NCBI GenBank assembly: GCA_003151975.1
Contig: PLZD01000010.1
Location: 124,001-188,000 of the forward strand
Direction of reading: 5' to 3'
Length of the DNA: 64,000 bases
Source of the DNA: Elusimicrobiota bacterium
GTDB taxonomy: Bacteria; Elusimicrobiota; Elusimicrobia; UBA1565; UBA9628
Both the position numbers and the translations under genes were made by a program. Below the pieces are notes generated by a model, which ran no database searches, had not been told where the DNA came from, and worked only from the letters and a program-made list of their open reading frames with translations. This document shows, in pieces, positions 25,066 to 32,538 of this stretch (positions within the stretch are counted from its first letter, which is position 1; each line of letters begins with the position of its first letter).

Positions 25066-25613
25066 GGGACTGGAGCTTGCAGAGTCTTGATCTCTCGCGC
25101 CGGGACTCCGGCGACGGCGCGATCCGCGTGGACCTTCTCGCGCACCAGCGAGCAAGCCCCGACGAAGCTTCGCGGCCCGACTTCGACGCCATGGAGCAAG
25201 ACCGCGCCGGCGCCGATGAAGGAGCCTCCGCGGATCGCGACGGCTTTGGTCTGGGCCGGGAAAACCTTCTGCAGGGGATGGTCCGCGTACCCCACATTGA
25301 GGTGGGTCAAGATCAGCACTCGCTCCGCCAACGTCACTTGGTCCTCGAGCACGACGGGCGCGGCGAGGTCGATCAAGGTCTCGTCGCCGAGGAAGCAGTC
25401 GTTTCCGATAGTCAGCCCGCCGAACCCGGTCCGATAATAATTGAAGAACCGGACGTCGTGGATGATGCAATTAGAGCCGATCTTCGCGCCCAGCAGGCGT
25501 AAATAGACGGACCGGAACTGAGGGAACGGAATCGCGCGATAGATCAGATAGAGAAAAGTGAAGACGAGAAACTTGAGGCTCTTGGCCATGCCGATCTCTT
25601 GGTAGGCCTTCAC
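25062..25613 (-). CDS. Left-handed beta-helix (LbH) acyltransferase, WbbJ/maltose-acetyltransferase-like
   Basis: 183 residues from GTG 25613 (GTGA overlap with the methyltransferase); MAKSLKF nine residues in is an alternative start. A hydrophobic N-terminal stretch FLVFTFLYLIYRAIPFP is followed by hexapeptide repeats: IGSNCIIHDVRFFN, IGNDCFLGDETLI, IRGGSFIGAGAVLLHGVEV and VGACSLV. The C-terminus ends in AGVPAREI, the usual tail. It would O-acetylate a sugar of the glycan. Lies between a methyltransferase and the giant membrane protein. Confidence 0.88.
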   Translation of the reverse strand: MKAYQEIGMAKSLKFLVFTFLYLIYRAIPFPQFRSVYLRLLGAKIGSNCIIHDVRFFNYYRTGFGGLTIGNDCFLGDETLIDLAAPVVLEDQVTLAERVLILTHLNVGYADHPLQKVFPAQTKAVAIRGGSFIGAGAVLLHGVEVGPRSFVGACSLVREKVHADRAVAGVPAREIKTLQAPVP

Positions 25614-26428
25614 GTCTTCCTCGCCACCACGACCAGCGAGCCGCCGAAAGGCAAGGACGCGCCGAGCTTGATCAAGGACTCGTCCAGCCGCATCGGGATC
25701 TCGAGCAAGCGGCTGATCAGCGGCGGCAGCTTCAGTTCTCCGTAGTCGAACTCGCCGCTAGAAGAGGACGCGCCGGCGCCCTTGAGCAGGCGCGAGACCG
25801 CCATGACGGGAAAAAGCGCGAAGACAAAAGAGCTCGCGAACTCGATCTTGAAGCCGCCCTCGCGGAGCTTGCGGGTCAACTCGGACCGCGTGTATCTGCG
25901 TTTATGGCCGGAGGCCGCGTCCTGCGCGCTCCATAGCCAAGGGTGTTGCGGCACCGACAGAAAAAAGAGCCCGCCCTTCTTGAGCGTCCGATGGACGTTC
26001 CTCATGACCTCGAGATCCTCGTCGATGTGTTCCAGCACGTCGAAGGCGCCCACGGCGTCGAACTCGCCATCAAACGGGGTCCTGCGGATGTCCAATTGCA
26101 GGAACTCGACGTTGGGCAAGCGTTGGCGCGCGAATCTCAGTCCCTCCAGGTGGAGCTCGGCGCCGAAAAGCCGGTAGCGAGGAAATTCGGAAAGGCCCTG
26201 GAGGACGAACCCCGTCCCGCAGCCAACCTCGAGCACCGTGGCGGGTCCTGGGCCCAAGAAGCGCGAGAACAGGTTCAGGATGATCCGGTTCCTGGAGCGG
26301 AACCAGAAATTGGCCGACTCAAGCTCGAAAAGGACCTTAAAGAACGCCGGATCGTAGTCGGAGCCTCCCAACGCGGCGTCGGGAGCGTAGCACTTGATGC
26401 CCTCGATCATCTGGAAGTCCTGTTTCAT
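25610..26428 (-). CDS. Class I SAM-dependent methyltransferase
   Basis: 272 residues from ATG 26428, preceded by GGGAG; a longer open frame (to 26953) reads through the GT2 gene and is rejected. The SAM-binding loop is VLEVGCGTGFVLQGL, then FGAELHLEG, LDIRRTPFDGEFD and FDVLEHIDEDLEVM. PQHPWLWSAQDAASGHKRRY and TRSELTRKL match methyltransferases seen beside GT2 enzymes in glycan loci. A C-terminal hydrophobic patch (ASSFVFALFPVMAVSRLL) could attach it to the membrane. It may methylate a lipid-linked sugar (inference). Confidence 0.85.
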   Translation of the reverse strand: MKQDFQMIEGIKCYAPDAALGGSDYDPAFFKVLFELESANFWFRSRNRIILNLFSRFLGPGPATVLEVGCGTGFVLQGLSEFPRYRLFGAELHLEGLRFARQRLPNVEFLQLDIRRTPFDGEFDAVGAFDVLEHIDEDLEVMRNVHRTLKKGGLFFLSVPQHPWLWSAQDAASGHKRRYTRSELTRKLREGGFKIEFASSFVFALFPVMAVSRLLKGAGASSSSGEFDYGELKLPPLISRLLEIPMRLDESLIKLGASLPFGGSLVVVARKT

Positions 26429-26457
26429 CGTCGCTCCCGCGATGGCGGGCGACTCCT

Positions 26458-27282
26458 TCACCGGGAGGCCGATATCAGGGTGGAAGCCTCGGGGCGCCCG
26501 GGATGGTTGGGGCGCTTTTGGCCGTGCGCCGCAGGCTCCTGCGTCCGGACCAAAAGCTCCGGCCTGGAACGCAGCTCGATGCGCGCGCGCCACAGATGAC
26601 GCAAATACGCGAGGGCCTCTCGAAAAGGTTTGACGGTCGAGGTCTTGTCGAATCGACGTTGGAAGAGGCAGGGTATCTCGACCACGCGATATCGCATGCG
26701 GTGGGCGTAAGTCATCACTTGAGTGTCCCAGAACCAGCCCGGATTGGTCGCGACAGGCAGCAACTGCGCGAGCGCTTCCTCCCGGAAGAATTTGTAACCG
26801 GATTCCGTATCCCGGAACGGCAGCTGGAGGACCAGGCGCACGAGTCCCGCATAGCCGCGGCTTAGGAAATGCCTGAAAAGGGAGTGCCAGTAGACGCGGT
26901 AGATTCTGCGCCCCACCGCGACATCCGCGCCGTTCTCGAGCGCGAGCCAGCACGGGAGGATGTAATCGGCCCGAACCTCAAGGTCAATGTCGATGAAACC
27001 TCGGACCGATCCCTGGGCGGCCGCGAAGCCGGTGCGGACAGCCGCGCCCCGGCCGAGGTTCTTCTCGTGAAAGATGTGCCGCAACGTCTTGTCGGGGTAT
27101 TGCGTCAGGGCGCTGAGGATCAGTCCCCGCGTCCCGTCCTGGCTCCCGTCGTCGACGAAGATGACCTCGTAGCTCAGGCGCAGCGAGTCCAGGGTCTCGA
27201 GGATCTTAGGGACGTTCTCCTGGAAAGTCTCTCCCTCGTTGAAGCAGGGGAGGATGAGGCTGAGGTCGAGCTTCTGATTCAT
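26458..27282 (-). CDS. Polyprenyl-phosphate glycosyltransferase, GT2 family (DPM1-like)
   Basis: 274 residues. GT-A fold with LILPCFNEGETF, the nucleotide-sugar motif VDDGSQDGT and the metal-binding FIDIDLEV. Then LPFRDTESGYKFF, as in dolichyl/polyprenyl-phosphate sugar synthases. No C-terminal membrane helices, so it is a soluble, peripherally bound enzyme. It would make polyprenyl-phosphate sugar on the inner face of the membrane. It lies between the two giant membrane proteins, which need such a donor if they are GT-C enzymes. A promoter-like -10 is at 27297-27302. Confidence 0.9.
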   Translation of the reverse strand: MNQKLDLSLILPCFNEGETFQENVPKILETLDSLRLSYEVIFVDDGSQDGTRGLILSALTQYPDKTLRHIFHEKNLGRGAAVRTGFAAAQGSVRGFIDIDLEVRADYILPCWLALENGADVAVGRRIYRVYWHSLFRHFLSRGYAGLVRLVLQLPFRDTESGYKFFREEALAQLLPVATNPGWFWDTQVMTYAHRMRYRVVEIPCLFQRRFDKTSTVKPFREALAYLRHLWRARIELRSRPELLVRTQEPAAHGQKRPNHPGRPEASTLISASR

Positions 27283-27296
27283 GGGACGCTAAACCT

Positions 27297-27302
27297 ATTT
27301 TA
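27297..27302 (-). promoter_or_regulatory. Putative extended -10 promoter for the GT2 gene
   Basis: In the 84-bp gap 27283-27366 the minus strand has TGC-TAAAAT (TAAAAT at 27297-27302), an extended -10, 14 bases before the ATG at 27282. No convincing -35 is visible, as expected for extended -10 promoters. No inverted repeat of the GTTCA type occurs here. The rest of the gap shows nothing recognisable. Confidence 0.45.
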
Positions 27303-27366
27303 GCATGAGTTGGAGAGGGCTGCCTATCGTTTTCCGGAAAGGACTCCGAGCCGCAATCTCAGGGTC

Positions 27367-30300
27367 TTAGCGGCGCTCGCCGAATACGGCTCGCCGCACG
27401 ATGAAACGAGTCTCGAGCGAGGTGTACCAGGACAATTTGTTGGCGACGCCGAAGACGTAAGTCCCGTCCGCCGGTATGGGCAAGTAGGCGACAAACGGCC
27501 CGGGCATCGAGAAGGACACGGTGCCCGCGCTGTGGTTTCCATCGGTCAGCCCCGCCGTGAAGGCCCCGGCGAAGAGTTCTCCTTCAAGCAGAACGTAGTC
27601 GCCTTTGCGCAGCCGCTTGGGCCGCGCGACGACAAGGTCCGTATCGACTTCGGAGATGCCTATATCCCGGTTCCAAATCCGCGCAAGCCGAGAACGGGAG
27701 CGGTCGCGGCTCGGAGTGATATTGACGTCGACGCCCGGCGTGGCATATCCGCGAACCTCCAATTCTTGGCCTCTCCAGAATACGATGGGGTCGTTGAAGG
27801 CGATCTCGCCCGCGTTGATAGGCGTTTCGCGTCCATCAACGACCGGTTCCCTCAAGCGTCCCAAGAATTCGCCCGTCGTCGAGCGAATACGGCCGGCCTC
27901 CCAGTCTTCCAGCCGCTGGTAAAGAGGGCCTGGTCCGGGCTGGACTTGCGTCGAGAGAAGGAAGGGAAACCGGCCGGGGTCCTTCACGCGGCGCAGCGAA
28001 AGCAGACACGGAGAATCCTTCTTGGGAAGCTCTATGCCGGCGAACGATCTCCATGCGGGGAAAAAATAGGCGGAACCGGCCGACGCATCGGACATGGTAA
28101 TGCGGATGGTCCGGGACCAATCGTCGTTGGAACCCGCGCCGTAATATTTCAGCACCGGCCAGATCGTGGATTCGGGGCAATGTTCAGGAGAAAAATCGGC
28201 TCGGAAAAACTCAGCGCCCCCGACCGTGTCGGTGGACAAGGCCGGTCTGGGATAGACGACGGTGTCTCCGGGTAAGGTCGACCACTGGATTCCCGCCGTG
28301 CTAGGCGCGACCTCGGCCCGCGCATAATCCTGAAGCAGCGAGCCGACAACGCCGTCTTGGTACCGTCTTGCCGCGAGAAGAGCGGCCAATGAAAGGGCGA
28401 GCGCGCCCAAGACTACAGCGATCCCGCGACCCATACCGGTCCCAGTCAGCGCAACGCCGCGAGAAACGGGGCGCCTGCCGGTCAGGCGCCGCGCCCAAGG
28501 AACGGCGCATTGAGCGACAAGGCCCAGATTCCACCAGGAGAGATATTCCACATAGTAATAATTGCGTCCAAAAAACTGAGCGGTCGAAAGGCCGGAGAAA
28601 AAAGTGAAGAGGAGGAGCTGGAGCATCGCGAGGCGGAAGTCGGTCCCGGTCAGGATGATGACGGCCGCCGCGAAGAGGAGCGGCGCGCTGCCCGTCAACA
28701 CCCTCTGCGCGGCCGCGCGGACGGCATAGAACGCCAAGAGGCCCTCGTTGCGCAGGCCTTGAGGAGGTAGTTGGTACCGGAAAGGGAACTGCAGGAGCCT
28801 AAGCGCCGCAGCACAAATTCGGATAAGGAAATCGGCCGGGAAAATGCGGATGTATTTTGTGAAATAACTCTGCCCCGTAGGTTCCTGGACGGTGCCCTTG
28901 CCGGAGGCGGCCGAGGTCCGCTCGACGCTGGTCGGACCTGAGGCTCTCATGACGGTGATGGCTTGAGCGGCGATATGATCGTCCATGAAAAGATAGCCGA
29001 CATCGTAGCTTGGGCGAGTGAGTCCAAGCTGACCATCGAGCAGCGTGATGAAGCCGGCTGTGCTGTTGGTGGCGCCGAACCTGAGGACGGGCAAGGGCGT
29101 GATGATGCCGAAGCAGAAGGTCATCATCAGGAGGCCGAATGCTCGGATACGCGCGCCGTTCTTGGCGGGGACGGGTATTAGAAACACGATGACCAAGGCG
29201 GCGGGCACGAGAAAAAACGGAATCTCCTCCCTCTGGAAGGTGCCGAATGCCGCCGTCAGGCCGACGGCCGAGGCCAGCGCGCCGACCATGGCGAGCGTCC
29301 GGCCTCTCGTCACGAGAAGGCCGAGCAAAAGGATGATCCCGAGGGTGTAGGGGGCTCTGCAATAATCACGGAAGGGAGAAGAGGTCAAGACGTACAGCTG
29401 TTGGGACGAGGTACAGAACGCCAGGCTGCCCAAAACCGAGATCGCGCGGTTCATGCCGATCCTGCAAATGCCGTAGACCAGCGCGGCGCTAGCTCCCAAG
29501 AGGAAACCGTAGAGAGGGAGAGGCCAAGTCGCGGGTCCCAACGTCGGGGTGAAAAGCGTCGCGGCATGCCCGTTGATCGCGAGGGCGGCGTAGCTTCCGG
29601 CGATAGCAAAGCCGACGACGAAGAGCGCGCCGCCTATCAGGAAGTCCGGTGAGGCGACGAGTTCGGAAACAAACGCGCGCAGAGCCCCTCTGCGGGGTCT
29701 CCAGCGCAGCGAGGGCTTTCTCCACAGCAAGATGGCCAATAGAATCGTGGTCCCGAGAAATCGCTTCGTGAAGAAGGCTCCGATGAGACGGCGCCGCAGA
29801 GAGGGGGGAGGCGGCAGAACCGCTGGCGGCGGAGGGGGGGTGCTTGCAGCGAGCCGAGCGGCCTTGAGTCTTTTCTTTTCTTCCAGCTTTCTCGAGACGA
29901 GCCTTTTGTCGGCGAGGGCGCCGGGCTGCAGGTCGACATCCAGTTCGATGGCTTGCGGTAGGACCGCGATGCTCGCTATCCCGTTAGGCATCGCGAAAGG
30001 CGCGTCGAAGTCGAGAGGCGGCCTCTGGTTCTTCCCGACGACCTCGAGTACCCTGCGGACCAGCGCGGCTGGCAAGGAGACGCCGCCGACCTTGGCCGAC
30101 TCAACGGCGAGGGACAGCCGTCCGTCATTGGCCGTCGCGACGCATTGAACCTGAAGAGCTGTGTCATTGGTCAGGATGCCGGTCAAGCGTCGAACCAATA
30201 GCGTCGAGGACATGTCGCCCAGGTATCGGTGCCAGTCGACGTGGACTCTGGCGACTGCCTGCGCCTCGATGATATTGCCGGGCTTGAAATGGACCGAGGC

Positions 30301-30570
30301 CGATCGAAAGTCGACGCCTTCCTTGCCTCCGTTCGCGTCGATCCATAATCCGGCATAGGCGTTGACATCGTCTTCCGTCAACTCGAAGCGCTTGCGCGTC
30401 GTGGGCGCCGAGCGCGCGGCGTCTTGGCGCGGCCGTTTGTTTCTCTTTAGGGTCTGCAGCGTCCTTTCGACGCTTCGCATCCCCGTCTCCGTCGAGTCAG
30501 GCGCGGCGTTGGCGAGCGGCGCCGACAGCGCGGCGAACAGCAATAGGCTGATGGCCCCGCGGTAATTCAA
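27367..30570 (-). CDS. Giant multi-domain membrane protein (GT-C-like), copy 2
   Basis: 1067 residues, paralog of 21832-25065 along its whole length. TTG start at 30570: the frame opens just after an in-frame TAG, and this gives the signal peptide AISLLLFAALSAPLANA. Residues ~62-220: soluble domain (ELTEDDVNAYAGLWIDANGG). A Pro-rich linker (~245-260) follows. About ten helices with SSPFRDYCRAPYTLGI, FQREEIPFFLVPAAL and RPSYDVGYLFMDDHIAAQ. The C-terminal ~310 residues are extracytoplasmic, ending in TRFIVRRAVFGERR. Charged-residue motifs in loops (R-D-Y, R-E-E) are conserved between the copies. Function unknown; likely acts on lipid-linked glycans. Confidence 0.8.
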   Translation of the reverse strand: MNYRGAISLLLFAALSAPLANAAPDSTETGMRSVERTLQTLKRNKRPRQDAARSAPTTRKRFELTEDDVNAYAGLWIDANGGKEGVDFRSASVHFKPGNIIEAQAVARVHVDWHRYLGDMSSTLLVRRLTGILTNDTALQVQCVATANDGRLSLAVESAKVGGVSLPAALVRRVLEVVGKNQRPPLDFDAPFAMPNGIASIAVLPQAIELDVDLQPGALADKRLVSRKLEEKKRLKAARLAASTPPPPPAVLPPPPSLRRRLIGAFFTKRFLGTTILLAILLWRKPSLRWRPRRGALRAFVSELVASPDFLIGGALFVVGFAIAGSYAALAINGHAATLFTPTLGPATWPLPLYGFLLGASAALVYGICRIGMNRAISVLGSLAFCTSSQQLYVLTSSPFRDYCRAPYTLGIILLLGLLVTRGRTLAMVGALASAVGLTAAFGTFQREEIPFFLVPAALVIVFLIPVPAKNGARIRAFGLLMMTFCFGIITPLPVLRFGATNSTAGFITLLDGQLGLTRPSYDVGYLFMDDHIAAQAITVMRASGPTSVERTSAASGKGTVQEPTGQSYFTKYIRIFPADFLIRICAAALRLLQFPFRYQLPPQGLRNEGLLAFYAVRAAAQRVLTGSAPLLFAAAVIILTGTDFRLAMLQLLLFTFFSGLSTAQFFGRNYYYVEYLSWWNLGLVAQCAVPWARRLTGRRPVSRGVALTGTGMGRGIAVVLGALALSLAALLAARRYQDGVVGSLLQDYARAEVAPSTAGIQWSTLPGDTVVYPRPALSTDTVGGAEFFRADFSPEHCPESTIWPVLKYYGAGSNDDWSRTIRITMSDASAGSAYFFPAWRSFAGIELPKKDSPCLLSLRRVKDPGRFPFLLSTQVQPGPGPLYQRLEDWEAGRIRSTTGEFLGRLREPVVDGRETPINAGEIAFNDPIVFWRGQELEVRGYATPGVDVNITPSRDRSRSRLARIWNRDIGISEVDTDLVVARPKRLRKGDYVLLEGELFAGAFTAGLTDGNHSAGTVSFSMPGPFVAYLPIPADGTYVFGVANKLSWYTSLETRFIVRRAVFGERR

Positions 30571-30598
30571 GGGTGGTCCGCGCTACGCGGCGAGGCGC

Positions 30599-31570
30599 TC
30601 ATCCGGGCGTTGAAGTCGTCCGCGGATGAGTTGCTGTCCCCTGGTCGATGAGAGAGCGGTGCCACTCCAAAGCGTCCTTCAGGGTCTGGTCAAGAGCCCA
30701 GGCGGGCTTCCAGGCAGCAGCGGCGAGGCGCCGACCGTCTCCGACCACGCGGGGCAGATCGGAGGCCGTCATGCGCGTCGGGTCATTGGCCACCTGTATC
30801 GAGGCCTTGGACAGCGCGACGAGTCCGCGAAGGATGCCTCGGATGGGCACGCCGCGGCCGGAACAGACGTTGTAGAGCGGTTGATGCAGCAGAGGTGAGC
30901 CGAGTTCGATCAACGCTTCCGCGACGTCGCGCACGTCGATAAAGTCCCGCACGCTGGCGAGATTTCCAACGCTCATGCGCGCGGGCTGGAGGCCTCGCTC
31001 GATGCGGGCGATCTGCCGGGCGAAGGCACCGGGGGCCAGGTTGTCGGGAATGCCGGGGCCCACCGCGTTGAAAATGCGCGCGACGACGACGTCCATCCCG
31101 CGCTCCCTGTAAGAGAGGGCGGCCAAAGTCTGCGCCAGCTTCGTGGCGCCGTAGGGAGTCGCCGGCAGCGTGGAGGATTCTTCATTGATGGGCTTAGAGC
31201 CCGCGGCCGTCCCGTACTCCGCCGAAGATCCCGATATGACGAGCCGCGGACGGCGGGACTTGGGCAGAAGCCGCGCGGCTTCCAGGAGCCGCAGAGTGGT
31301 CTGCACGTGCGCTTGCCACATGCCGTTCCAGCCGACCGGCTTGGTCGTGCCAGCGAGGTGGTAGATCAAGGCTGGCTTGAACCGGGCGATGAGCCGGCGC
31401 GTCGCCGCGGCGTCGCGAAGGTCGCAGGCGACATGCCCGCGCACAGGCGCGCGATGGACCGCGATGAGCCGCGCCTTCGGGTGCGTGCGCCGCAGGGCTC
31501 GGATCAGATGCGGCGCCATGAACCCGCGGCTACCGGTGATCATGATCGTGGTCGCAGTCGTGGTGGTCAT
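30599..31570 (-). CDS. NAD-dependent epimerase/dehydratase, GDP-4-keto-6-deoxymannose reductase-like
   Basis: 323 residues. Starts with a Thr-rich tail, then IMITGSRGFMAPHLIRALRR. HLAGTTKPVGWNGMW, ISGSSAEYG, the active site TPYGATKLAQTL and RIFNAVGPGIPDNLAPGAFARQ match RMD-type reductases, which make GDP-6-deoxysugars (rhamnose or talose type). RDFIDVRDVAEAL is the usual C-terminal motif. No GDP-mannose 4,6-dehydratase gene is in the window, so the substrate would come from elsewhere. It may also act on another 4-keto-6-deoxysugar. Confidence 0.86.
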   Translation of the reverse strand: MTTTTATTIMITGSRGFMAPHLIRALRRTHPKARLIAVHRAPVRGHVACDLRDAAATRRLIARFKPALIYHLAGTTKPVGWNGMWQAHVQTTLRLLEAARLLPKSRRPRLVISGSSAEYGTAAGSKPINEESSTLPATPYGATKLAQTLAALSYRERGMDVVVARIFNAVGPGIPDNLAPGAFARQIARIERGLQPARMSVGNLASVRDFIDVRDVAEALIELGSPLLHQPLYNVCSGRGVPIRGILRGLVALSKASIQVANDPTRMTASDLPRVVGDGRRLAAAAWKPAWALDQTLKDALEWHRSLIDQGTATHPRTTSTPG

Positions 31571-31581
31571 GGACGGTCGTT

Positions 31582-32532
31582 TTACAGGTTGACCTTCTCG
31601 TCGACGATGTACAGCGGCCGGCGCTTGACCTCATCGAAGATCGAACCGATGTATTCTCCGATAACGCCCAGGAAGAATAGCTGGGTGCCGCCGAAGATGA
31701 GGATAAGAATGGCCAGGGTGGCCCAGCCCGTGGGGAAATAATTCGGAGTGAAAAGATATTTGACCAGCAGGTTGAACGCATATAAGAATCCCAACAGGGC
31801 CAGGGCCAGGCCGCCGAAGATGCCCCAGCGCAGGGGCGCCTTGCTGAAAGAAGTGATTCCCTCCAGCGCGAATTGGATGAGCCGCGCCGTCTTGTATTTG
31901 CTCTCGCCCGAGCGGCGGGCTTCCACTTCGAACTCAACCTCGGCGGAATCGAAGCCGACCCAGGAAATGAGGCCGCGCAGGAACTGGTTATGTTCGCGGA
32001 GCTGCTCCCGGAAAATGAGGGCGACCCGCCGCGAGATCAGTCGGAAATCGGCCGCCCCGGGATGGATCGGGACATTCGCGAGCCGGTTGACGACGCGGTA
32101 GAAGAGGCTCGAAAGTTGTCTCCTTAAGAGGCCGACGTTCTCGTTGTCGCGGCGAATCGTGTAGACCACGTCCTTGCCTTTCTCGAACTGCTCGAGGAGC
32201 CGAGGCAGCACGCTCGGAGGATGCTGCAAGTCGCTGTCCATCATGATGATGGCGTCCGAATCGGAATGATCGATGCCCGCGACCAGCGACATTTGGTGGC
32301 CGAATCGCGAGGAGAGCCCCAGGACCTGAACACGTCCGTCGGAATCGGCGATGCGCTTGGCGGTGGACAGAGACGAATCGGAGCAGCGGTCGATGACGAA
32401 AAGAATCTTCGATTCGTAGTGGTCCTTGATGTCATCGAGAACCTTGCGCAGTTCGATGTAGAAGATAGGCAGGTTTTCCTGCTCGTTGTAGACGGGGCTA
32501 ATGACCGTCAGGGTGCGCTTGATTTCCGACAT
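31582..32532 (-). CDS. GT2 glycosyltransferase with C-terminal membrane helices (GtrB/ArnC/YfdH-like)
   Basis: 316 residues. Catalytic domain VISPVYNEQENLP, FVIDRCSDSS, MMDSDLQHPPSVLP (DxD-like) and NENVGLLRRQLSSLFYRVVN, then two membrane helices at ~235-257 and ~267-290 (FGGLALALLGFLYAFNLL; ILILIFGGTQLFFLGVIGEY). This is the form of polyprenyl-phosphate glycosyltransferases that supply GT-C enzymes. It is upstream in the same unit as giant membrane protein copy 2, so each giant protein lies next to one such donor synthase. DRCSDSS in place of DDGSxDxT is a known family variant. Confidence 0.9.
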   Translation of the reverse strand: MSEIKRTLTVISPVYNEQENLPIFYIELRKVLDDIKDHYESKILFVIDRCSDSSLSTAKRIADSDGRVQVLGLSSRFGHQMSLVAGIDHSDSDAIIMMDSDLQHPPSVLPRLLEQFEKGKDVVYTIRRDNENVGLLRRQLSSLFYRVVNRLANVPIHPGAADFRLISRRVALIFREQLREHNQFLRGLISWVGFDSAEVEFEVEARRSGESKYKTARLIQFALEGITSFSKAPLRWGIFGGLALALLGFLYAFNLLVKYLFTPNYFPTGWATLAILILIFGGTQLFFLGVIGEYIGSIFDEVKRRPLYIVDEKVNL

Positions 32533-32538
32533 CAGAAC

